In this document: positions 1 to 4,608 of the stretch, piece after piece
Position numbering within the stretch: position 1 is the stretch's first letter
How the letters are laid out: each line of letters starts with the position of its first letter
From: Methanoregulaceae archaeon
GTDB lineage: Archaea; Halobacteriota; Methanomicrobia; Methanomicrobiales; Methanospirillaceae
Reading direction: 5' to 3'
Assembly: GCA_025453715.1 (NCBI GenBank)
Contig: JALOPT010000051.1
Coordinates: 1-9,664, forward strand
DNA: 9,664 nt
Notes under the pieces: model-generated
Databases searched by the model: none
Told to the model about the DNA's origin: nothing
The model's input: only the letters and a program-made list of their open reading frames with translations
Translations under genes and position numbers: made by a program

Positions 1-93
1 ATATTCTGAGCGCGAAGCACAATCAGGCGTTTACGGCACAATTAATGCCGTTGATCTCCTATCCCTTCTCTTTTCATGATTTAAAATTTAACG

Positions 94-150
94 TGGCATC
101 AGGCCCCTGCATCATCACAAATCAGTGGGGGTAACTTTCATCATTTGCCA
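94..150 (-). ncRNA. C/D box guide sRNA (2'-O-methylation guide)
   Basis: Read on the minus strand this 57-nt segment has every element of an archaeal C/D box sRNA in order. There is a 5-bp terminal stem (TGGCA at 150-146 with TGCCA at 98-94), a perfect C box ATGATGA (144-138), a 12-nt guide (137-126), a D' box CTGA (125-122), a 3-nt spacer, a perfect C' box GTGATGA (118-112), a 9-nt guide (111-103) and a D box CTGA (102-99). Such RNAs bind L7Ae, Nop5 and fibrillarin and direct ribose methylation opposite the fifth guide base upstream of D or D'. The D' guide would pair with UGGGGGUAACUU and the D guide with GCCCCUGCA. I could not place either target in rRNA or tRNA from memory. A possible AT-rich promoter lies at about 154-172 but its spacing is not ideal. 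Confidence 0.72.
129..149 (-). repeat. 21-bp direct repeat, left copy (inside the C/D sRNA)
   Basis: These 21 bases recur identically and in the same orientation at 1239-1259. Here they cover the 5' terminal stem, the C box and most of the D' guide of the C/D sRNA. A 21-bp exact match is far beyond chance for a window of this size. Confidence 0.9.
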
Positions 151-177
151 TGCATAAAATATCCCTAATAATGCCTA

Positions 178-190
178 TTTTTTGTTTTTT
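178..190 (+). terminator. T-rich terminator-like run
   Basis: Two runs of six T separated by one G on the plus strand form a typical archaeal intrinsic termination signal. No clear plus-strand gene precedes it in the window. It may end transcription entering from the left, where one frame stays open to 79 and could be the tail of a cut-off gene, but that tail is too short to judge. Confidence 0.35.
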
Positions 191-404
191 AGGCTGAATT
201 TAGCATTTATATTTCAACTTGGATTGATATTATTCAACAGAGATCTATTCATGCCAATGCGTATAAGACTTTGGTGTTTTCAGAAATTCAGCAGAATAAT
301 TAATACATAGGAATAGTCACAGGAGGACCGGGCAGGAGGGAGCTACCGGGTAAGAGGAACCACCGTATGAAAGGTATATCCCGCGACATGAAAAAAATAG
401 GATC

Positions 405-1121
405 ATGCATATCCGGTCGCTCCATGTTCTCCATGACTCATTTCCAACGGGGGATTTTTACCCGTTTAACCTTGAGATCTTCAAAAAGACCGATATTCTG
501 CCGTTTAACCGGCCCATCACATTCTTCATCGGTGAGAACGGTACCGGGAAGTCGACGCTGCTCAGGGCAATCGCCCAGAGCGCCGGTATTCATATATGGG
601 GAGAGCATGAGGGCAGGATCGATCGTCACAACCCGTATGAAGACCTGTTGTACCAGTCTATCCGGATCGAGTGGATGGACGAAAAAGTCCCAGGGTCCTT
701 CTTTGCCTCGGAAGAATTCCACCATTTCTCAGAGATCCTTGATGCATGGGGCGCGGCCGACCCAGGTTGCCTGAAATATTTCGGCAACAGTTCTCTTCTT
801 GTCAAATCCCATGGCCAATCGCACATGACTTTCTTTGAGAACCGCTTCAGGAGAAGAGGACTCTACCTGATGGATGAACCAGAGAATGCTCTGTCGCCCA
901 AAAAGCAGCTCGAGCTGCTGCGGCTGCTGCGGCAGTTTATCATGCGGGGAGATGTGCAATTTATCATCGCCACCCACTCCCCAATCCTTCTAGCATTTAC
1001 GGATGCGGTGATTTACAGCTTCGATACCAGCCCAATCCAGGAAGTCCGGTATGAGGATACAGAGTATTACCGGGTATATCGCGATTTCCTGAATGACCGG
1101 GAGAAATACTTGGAAGAATGA
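405..1121 (+). CDS. Stand-alone ABC/RecF-type AAA ATPase
   Basis: The 238-residue protein has a Walker A motif GENGTGKST (43-51), a signature-like SHGQS (135-139), a Walker B motif LYLMDEPENALSP with D157 and E158, and an H-loop ATHSP with H191. This is the compact single-domain AAA ATPase family related to SbcC/RecF and ABC ATPases. It has no membrane segments and no coiled coil, so it is probably a soluble ATPase rather than a transporter partner. The biological role of these proteins is mostly unknown. The ATG at 405 fits the family N-terminus (MHIRSLHVLHDSF) and has a weak AGGATC ribosome site; no other ATG or GTG lies in frame upstream before the stop at 351. A TATA-like box at 297-305 would give a leader of about 75 nt. 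The gene stands alone in AT-rich flanks between direct repeats, which suggests a mobile or acquired unit. Confidence 0.85.
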   Translation: MHIRSLHVLHDSFPTGDFYPFNLEIFKKTDILPFNRPITFFIGENGTGKSTLLRAIAQSAGIHIWGEHEGRIDRHNPYEDLLYQSIRIEWMDEKVPGSFFASEEFHHFSEILDAWGAADPGCLKYFGNSSLLVKSHGQSHMTFFENRFRRRGLYLMDEPENALSPKKQLELLRLLRQFIMRGDVQFIIATHSPILLAFTDAVIYSFDTSPIQEVRYEDTEYYRVYRDFLNDREKYLEE

Positions 1122-1183
1122 AACAAGGGGACAAGCCTTAAGGTTCCATCCATATCGGAAATATACCGTTGTCAAAAAAAGAA

Positions 1184-1262
1184 GGCAATACAACACGATT
1201 TAGTAGTAATTCGAAGTTATCCCCACAAAAAGTATATTGGGTAACTTTCATCATTTGCCGTG
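1184..1262 (-). ncRNA. Degenerate or partial copy of the C/D sRNA
   Basis: On the minus strand this begins with the same GGCAA stem, C box ATGATGA and first nine guide bases as the sRNA at 94-150, then diverges. No CTGA follows at the expected D' position and no C' box is visible. A TTGCC (1188-1184) could still close a 5-bp terminal stem with GGCAA, and a T7 run follows at 1180-1174. It is either a decayed half copy or a non-canonical RNA. The repeat is certain; transcription is not shown. Confidence 0.35.
1239..1259 (-). repeat. 21-bp direct repeat, right copy
   Basis: Identical to 129-149 and in the same orientation, so the two copies bracket the ATPase gene at a start-to-start spacing of 1110 bp. 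Only the 5' half of the guide RNA is repeated here. Confidence 0.9.
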
Positions 1263-1282
1263 TATTGTCCAAGTGTAGTTGG

Positions 1283-1471
1283 TTATTTGTCATTAAGTCT
1301 TGTTGCCAGGGTAATGGTGACCTTCCGGGAGACCGATCCAACCCCTATCTTCTCCGGGTGGATCTCCCTCCTTACCCATCTGACATTTCCTGGCCCGGGA
1401 AATACATCCGGTGCAGGAGTCTGATAGACTAAAATGCCCCATATGGTTAAAAACAGATACGAACTGATCAA
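1283..1471 (-). pseudogene. Possible fragment of a surface-protein beta-sandwich domain
   Basis: This open frame encodes 62 residues from a TTG that overlaps the TGA stop of the upstream membrane-protein gene (TTGA). The C-terminal half reads like coding sequence: VRREIHPEKIGVGSVSRKVT followed by ITLA resembles the opening strands of DUF11-like domains in archaeal surface proteins (R-x-I-x-P, then a VTVTL-type strand). It lacks a signal peptide, a convincing start and the rest of the domain. I read it as a remnant and cannot exclude chance. It sits beside the right copy of the sRNA repeat, so it may be debris from rearrangement. Confidence 0.25.
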
Positions 1472-1674
1472 CGTGGTTCTACCCGCACTTCATCTTTAAC
1501 TGCCTTTGATACCACGAAAAACGCAAGTAACAGGATGAAGAAGACGACCACCACTTCGATTATTGGCGGGACATAATGTGCAATATAGTGAGGGACAACA
1601 AAAACCGCAACGAGTATGATGATTATCCCGAGAGCGATCAGTCCGATTCTTGTAAGGGTGTCGCGGGTTTCCAT
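1468..1674 (-). CDS. Small two-helix membrane protein
   Basis: The 68-residue protein has two hydrophobic helices (about 9-27 and 36-55) joined by a short loop with HYIAHYVPP, a charged N-terminus METRDTLTR and a charged tail KDEVRVEPR. Both ends are probably cytoplasmic. No family is recognised. The frame is open further upstream, but the ATG at 1674 is preferred because a TATA box (TATATAT-type, 1701-1707) lies about 30 nt before it, which fits a leaderless or near-leaderless transcript, and because the extra upstream residues look non-coding. It has its own promoter although it follows the lipoprotein gene on the same strand. Confidence 0.6.
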   Translation of the reverse strand: METRDTLTRIGLIALGIIIILVAVFVVPHYIAHYVPPIIEVVVVFFILLLAFFVVSKAVKDEVRVEPR

Positions 1675-1700
1675 GTATAATGATTGAATACACAAGTGGG

Positions 1701-1707
1701 ATATATA
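1701..1707 (-). promoter_or_regulatory. TATA box of the small membrane protein
   Basis: ATATATA centred about 30 nt upstream of the ATG at 1674 predicts a transcript starting at or just before the start codon. Confidence 0.5.
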
Positions 1708-1853
1708 CCTTATCCAGGAAATACCCAACTATTCAATCTGATAATTTTACCCGGTCTTTGGCAAAATGGAGGGGGATGGTACCGGATCCGGGTATTGGCG
1801 CCATCATGTACGGTTCCTGCGGCATCTGCCAGGTGGCTGGAAATAACAACCTA

Positions 1854-2396
1854 TCATTCCCGGACTGATTCATCTGCTAATTTAAGATAATGATTGCTTC
1901 GCTGGAACAAGGTATTGCCCTGTTCCAGGTACGTCGAGGCGTTTGCATAATCCTTTGACAGTGCAAAAGACGCACTCTTTGAAAAGTAGTCTCCAGCAGT
2001 TCCCACGTCAAGTAGTCCAAGAAGATAGTTTGTTTTCCAGGCCTGGTATTTTGGCGAAACGTTCAGGTCCCTGATCCGGAAGTAATAATCACCTGCAAGA
2101 GAACTCAGCCTGGCAGAATCAGCCCCCAGCGCTCCAATATCATTCCGGTTTGCGTCATCTGATATTTTTGAGATTACCGGGCTTAAGGCCTTTCCCGCCT
2201 CTGCTCCGATTGCCAGTAGCTCTGCATCCTGATAGGAAGGTGAAACACCGGTGGCTTCATTCGGGCCTTTTACTGCTGCCGATAGAGGCAATTGGGGTTC
2301 CATAGGAGGAACCTGTGAAATACAACCTGAAATAATGGCAGCTACGGCAAGTAACACCAGGCCTGCACCCGGAATAGTGAAAGAGGGGTGTTTCAT
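1854..2396 (-). CDS. Predicted lipoprotein, function unknown
   Basis: The 180-residue protein starts MKHPSFTIPGAGLVLLAVAA and has a lipobox ISGC with C25 as the lipidated residue, so it is probably exported and anchored in the outer face of the membrane. A Pro-rich linker (28-56) is followed by an alpha-helical region (about 57-178) rich in Ala, Ser, Asp and aromatic residues, including YYFRIRDLNVSPKYQAWK. It contains no Cys after the lipobox. I do not recognise the family. The ATG at 2396 sits 27 nt from a TTTATT element, again consistent with a leaderless mRNA. It lies between two other envelope genes on the same strand, but each has its own promoter signal. Confidence 0.75.
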   Translation of the reverse strand: MKHPSFTIPGAGLVLLAVAAIISGCISQVPPMEPQLPLSAAVKGPNEATGVSPSYQDAELLAIGAEAGKALSPVISKISDDANRNDIGALGADSARLSSLAGDYYFRIRDLNVSPKYQAWKTNYLLGLLDVGTAGDYFSKSASFALSKDYANASTYLEQGNTLFQRSNHYLKLADESVRE

Positions 2397-2420
2397 ACCA
2401 TTGCATGATAATGATTAGAC

Positions 2421-2427
2421 AATAAAC
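2421..2427 (-). promoter_or_regulatory. TATA-like box of the lipoprotein gene
   Basis: On the minus strand GGGTTTATTGTC is centred about 27-28 nt upstream of the ATG at 2396, the spacing expected for a leaderless archaeal transcript. Confidence 0.4.
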
Positions 2428-2497
2428 CCGCCTGTTTGAAAATCAATGAGGGAAGCGATTCAGGACAACGGGTGAAGGACCACTAATCCCAATTCCG

Positions 2498-2529
2498 GTA
2501 CCTGAGCCAGGTACACTTTTTGGAAAAAA
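2498..2529 (-). terminator. T-run and hairpin downstream of the PEGA-I42 gene
   Basis: On the minus strand a T6 run (about 2529-2523) lies close behind the stop codon at 2546. It is followed by a perfect 7-bp hairpin, GTACCTG (2498-2504) with CAGGTAC (2508-2514), and a 3-nt loop. The T-run is the likely termination signal; the hairpin may protect the 3' end. Confidence 0.45.
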
Positions 2530-2545
2530 TTGAAATCAGGCCGGT

Positions 2546-3631
2546 TTATTGCACGATAAATGTGATCGAATAGGTAGTATCCTTATCAGATGGTGGCATC
2601 CATCCTTGTTTCTTTACCCCGGAGAATTCCTGTGGCCCGGTCCCCGCCAGTTTCAGCAGCCACGATGCCGTACCACCTGCACCAGTCATACCCGGGTTTG
2701 AAGATACGAATGATTCCTCAATCAGTTCGATTCCCGGAGTGGTTGTTATATACCATATAAACCCTGTGGACCCGTTTTCAGGTAAACTGACCTGAATTAT
2801 CTCATTTTGCGAAAGCGAGTAACTGTTCCCGTTATCGCTTTCATTATACACATGTGCCGGCTTCGGTATTTTTTCCAGCAACGCATATAGGAACTTCTTT
2901 TCACCCGGTTTAATCGTCACGTTGGCTGAATATGGCATGTATCCTGTCTTTTTAATCGATACCATGTGATTGCCGGAAGGGATAACGGTTAACAATGCAG
3001 GGCTGATTGCAATGGCTGTCCCATCAAGGTATATCGTCCCACCCTGCGGGTTGGAATTTACCTGGACCGAACCTGAATTGGGTTTCAGAGTTGCTTTCAA
3101 TAGCGAGGTACGCCCCCCGGTTACGTTTACTGATGATTCCCAGTTGAGGTATCCGCTTTTTTCAATCCTGACCTGGTGCGGACCTGAAGGGATACCGGGG
3201 ATAATGACATTCGTTGTTCCACTGCTTGCATTGTCGATGAATACCGTTCCACCTGCGGGGGATGACTGCACTGATATTGTCCCTGTTAAGGGTTTCAAAG
3301 CAGCATACACAGAACTCTTAAGCCCGGGTTTTACCGTGACATTTCCTGTCCAGCCGGCATAACCTGTCATAATTACCTCGACGGTATGGGACCCGGGTGA
3401 TATACCGGTTATGGTGAGCGGGGTTAACCCGTTCACTGGCAATCCGTCAACCGAAACAGATGCCATCTGAGGCGAAGAAATTACCTGGATTGAACCAGGT
3501 TTCTGAAAAATATCAGGGTTCTGAACCGCAGGTGATACAGTACCGGCCTGGTCAGCAAATGCGATGCCGGTCAATGCGATAGCAATTCCGATTATTACCA
3601 GGGTAAGAATACCCAGCCTGATGTGTTTCAA
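2546..3631 (-). CDS. Secreted triple-PEGA protein with C-terminal chagasin-like (I42) domain
   Basis: The 361-residue protein has a signal peptide (MKHIRLGILTLVIIGIAIAL, cut likely after AFA at 26). Three PEGA repeats follow at about 46-114, 116-184 and 186-254, each with the pattern S-P-x-x-A/G-x-V-x-[IV/L]-D-G/N ... G-x-H-x-V-x-[IV]-x-x-x-G-Y. The C-terminus (about 265-361) matches the chagasin fold: ENGSTGFIWYI fills the NPTTGYxW loop, GAGGTASWLLKLAG fills the GxGG loop, and KKQGWMPP fills the third loop. Chagasin-family proteins inhibit papain-like cysteine proteases; PEGA repeats are extracellular surface domains. Together they suggest a surface-displayed protease inhibitor. The start is TTG, supported by GGAGG seven nt upstream. 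There is no C-terminal anchor, so it may be released or bound to the S-layer. Confidence 0.85.
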   Translation of the reverse strand: MKHIRLGILTLVIIGIAIALTGIAFADQAGTVSPAVQNPDIFQKPGSIQVISSPQMASVSVDGLPVNGLTPLTITGISPGSHTVEVIMTGYAGWTGNVTVKPGLKSSVYAALKPLTGTISVQSSPAGGTVFIDNASSGTTNVIIPGIPSGPHQVRIEKSGYLNWESSVNVTGGRTSLLKATLKPNSGSVQVNSNPQGGTIYLDGTAIAISPALLTVIPSGNHMVSIKKTGYMPYSANVTIKPGEKKFLYALLEKIPKPAHVYNESDNGNSYSLSQNEIIQVSLPENGSTGFIWYITTTPGIELIEESFVSSNPGMTGAGGTASWLLKLAGTGPQEFSGVKKQGWMPPSDKDTTYSITFIVQ

Positions 3632-3638
3632 ATCAATG

Positions 3639-3643
3639 CCTCC
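3639..3643 (-). promoter_or_regulatory. Ribosome binding site deciding the TTG start
   Basis: GGAGG on the minus strand lies 7 nt before the TTG at 3631. No ATG or GTG is available in frame at a better distance, so this site fixes the unusual start of the PEGA-I42 gene. Confidence 0.7.
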
Positions 3644-3668
3644 ATTTCCGAAGAGGAATTCAACAACC

Positions 3669-3691
3669 CCCCTTGTGAAATGATCAAGGGG
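3669..3691 (-). promoter_or_regulatory. Inverted repeat over the predicted PEGA-I42 transcription start
   Basis: CCCCTTG (3669-3675) and CAAGGGG (3685-3691) form a perfect 7-bp inverted repeat with a 9-nt centre. It overlaps the start site predicted from the TATA box at 3699-3706, so it could be a repressor operator or a 5' hairpin of the mRNA. Confidence 0.45.
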
Positions 3692-3698
3692 AGTCGGG

Positions 3699-3706
3699 GA
3701 TAAAAC
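3699..3706 (-). promoter_or_regulatory. TATA-like box of the PEGA-I42 gene
   Basis: On the minus strand AGTTTTATCC lies about 70 nt before the TTG start and predicts a start site near 3677, giving a leader of about 45 nt that contains the GGAGG site. Confidence 0.4.
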
Positions 3707-3762
3707 TTCCCATTTTACATTGGAAAAGATTAGTCATACCTAAATTCTGAACCGTAAGTCGT

Positions 3763-3770
3763 TATATTAG
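3763..3770 (+). promoter_or_regulatory. TATA-like box before the candidate structured RNA
   Basis: GTTATATTA on the plus strand predicts transcription starting near 3790, exactly where a GC-rich foldable segment begins. Confidence 0.35.
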
Positions 3771-3784
3771 GAGTTCACACAAAA

Positions 3785-3879
3785 ATCCGGGGTTATTTTA
3801 ACCGGTCAAACAGCATCACCCCGCCGGAGGCGTAGACGGTGACGGATGCAAAGGCATATCTGCATACTCGTCAGTTTTT
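3785..3879 (+). ncRNA. Candidate structured non-coding RNA with terminator hairpin
   Basis: No credible open frame covers this GC-rich island within AT-rich flanks. The 5' part can fold by pairing TCC-GGGG (3786-3792) with CCCC-GGA (3818-3827, one bulge). Inside it is a small GGTTA/TAACC hairpin (3791-3803), which is mutually exclusive in part with the outer pairing. The 3' end forms a strong hairpin: TGACG and ATGCA (3840-3850) pair with TGCAT and CGTCA (3861-3873), followed by T5 (3875-3879). A TATA box sits at the right distance upstream. It could be a stand-alone small RNA or a leader with an attenuator. I do not recognise a known RNA family. Confidence 0.35.
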
Positions 3880-3990
3880 GAAATATATCATAAAATTTTG
3901 ATGCAAAGACGGAGAGCAAAATCAAAATTCTTTTTAATAAGCATAGAAATATGAACATACCGATCAGGTGATCGAGGTCTTTGGAACTCT

Positions 3991-4167
3991 GTGAACAGCC
4001 CTGATCGTAAAAAAACTGGGGGGATAGATATCGATAATTTAGTGGAAAAGGAACTCCGGATGATACCGGAGGAGATTATTAAAGATGAGACATTCGACGA
4101 ATTCTTACTCCGTGCCTACAGCCAGCTGACCCCGGAAGAGCAGATACAGGTCAGGCGGAGATATTAG
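3991..4167 (+). CDS. 58-residue acidic small protein, unknown function
   Basis: From a GTG at 3991 the frame encodes a 58-residue charged helical protein. The C-terminal part, with PEEIIKDETFDEFLLRAYSQ then LTPEEQIQVRRRY, has the composition and amphipathic spacing of a real protein. It has no Cys and no membrane segment. Support comes from a T-rich terminator starting seven nt after the TAG stop and from a TATA-like box (about 3931-3940) upstream. A GAGGT lies 12 nt before the GTG, and AGGTGATC, a strong match to the 16S tail, lies further up at 3966. An internal ATG at residue 24 with AAGGA upstream is an alternative start giving 35 residues. The family is not recognised. It precedes cdc6 by about 440 nt with its own terminator, so they are not an operon. 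Confidence 0.55.
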   Translation: MNSPDRKKTGGIDIDNLVEKELRMIPEEIIKDETFDEFLLRAYSQLTPEEQIQVRRRY

Positions 4168-4173
4168 AAGCCC

Positions 4174-4187
4174 TCTTTTTTCATCTT
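4174..4187 (+). terminator. T-rich terminator of the 58-residue protein gene
   Basis: A T6 run followed by a second T3 run begins just after the TAG stop at 4167, a typical archaeal intrinsic terminator. Confidence 0.55.
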
Positions 4188-4257
4188 TACCGGTTTGCAT
4201 TCATTTTCGCCCGAATGACGGGGTATTTACGGGTTGAAATTAAAGAAACATCTATTA

Positions 4258-4340
4258 CTGCCTTGCCGGTAAGGCGCAGCCTGAAATTTACAAGAACAAC
4301 AGGTCACCCCTGCCTGGGAAGTTGTGTTCCAGGCACGCAG
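4258..4340. other. Hairpin-rich non-coding stretch upstream of cdc6
   Basis: The stretch 4188-4560 shows no gene I trust. It contains a GCCTT/AAGGC hairpin (4260-4264 with 4271-4275) and a longer one, TGCCTGG (4311-4317) with CCAGGCA (4329-4335), extendable to 9 bp with one G-T pair. These could belong to a small RNA, a decayed repeat or a regulatory region. Confidence 0.3.
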
Positions 4341-4521
4341 CATTACTCGGGTCCTGAAAGAAGAGGTGGCATTGCTGATATCTAGCCAGGGACATTCTAT
4401 CATGGTCAGACCGGATTGTTTTTCATGCTCATGTGAATGCACGCGCAGTTATGAAATTCAAGGCGGTCTGAAAATATCGTTCCTGATTACCAGGAAAGCA
4501 CAGGATATCACCAGGGAGTAA
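4324..4521 (+). CDS. Doubtful 65-residue open frame with Cys cluster
   Basis: From a GTG at 4324 the frame encodes 65 residues with a Cys-rich centre, CFSCSCECTRSYE, and ends at a TAA seven nt before the palindrome at 4528. The N-terminal part, ITRVLKEEVALLISSQ, could be a helix. There is no clear ribosome site and the start lies inside a hairpin. It could be the tail of a decayed gene, because the frame is open back to about 4290. I do not recognise it and rate it as weak. Confidence 0.2.
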   Translation: MFQARSITRVLKEEVALLISSQGHSIMVRPDCFSCSCECTRSYEIQGGLKISFLITRKAQDITRE

Positions 4522-4527
4522 TCGTAC

Positions 4528-4551
4528 CCATATACCGTCAGGCGTATATGG
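4528..4551. promoter_or_regulatory. Palindrome upstream of the cdc6 promoter
   Basis: CCATATAC (4528-4535) and GTATATGG (4544-4551) form a perfect 8-bp inverted repeat with an 8-nt centre, ending 28 bp before the TATA box of cdc6. Spacing and symmetry suggest a binding site for a dimeric regulator. It does not resemble the GGGG-containing origin recognition box. Confidence 0.45.
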
Positions 4552-4579
4552 TGTCCGGACTCATATTGCAAAAAAGGAG

Positions 4580-4586
4580 TTATATA
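4580..4586 (+). promoter_or_regulatory. cdc6 promoter (BRE plus TATA box)
   Basis: The purine-rich AAAAAGGAG followed by TTATATA is centred about 26 nt before the ATG at 4609, predicting a leaderless cdc6 transcript. Confidence 0.6.
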
Positions 4587-4608
4587 ACGTGCAGGAGAAG
4601 GTTGTAGG

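Noticed and set aside
33..51. ACGGCA/TGCCGT hairpin near the left edge
   Set aside because: A 6-bp stem with a 7-nt loop is too short to interpret, and no gene adjoins it inside the window.
321..340. Two AGGAGG motifs upstream of the ATPase
   Set aside because: No ATG, GTG or TTG follows at a usable distance, so they do not define a missed gene; they may only lie in the leader.
367..774. Open frame of 135 residues overlapping the ATPase start
   Set aside because: It is a basic, Ser/Arg-rich shadow frame of the ATPase gene, which has clear family motifs.
129..1259. 21-bp repeats as terminal inverted repeats of an insertion sequence
   Set aside because: The copies are direct, not inverted, no transposase is present, and the left copy is explained by the C/D sRNA.
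1675..1853. Short plus-strand frames between the membrane protein and the lipoprotein
   Set aside because: They lack ribosome sites and conserved-looking sequence, and they overlap the minus-strand promoter.
2970..3362. Plus-strand frame of 130 residues
   Set aside because: It is antisense to the PEGA repeats, and its regular composition comes from that repeat structure.
3632..4608. Replication origin next to cdc6
   Set aside because: I looked for origin recognition boxes (TGGAAA core plus GGGG string). Only TTACATTGGAAA at about 3714-3725 resembles the core, without the G-string and without repeats.
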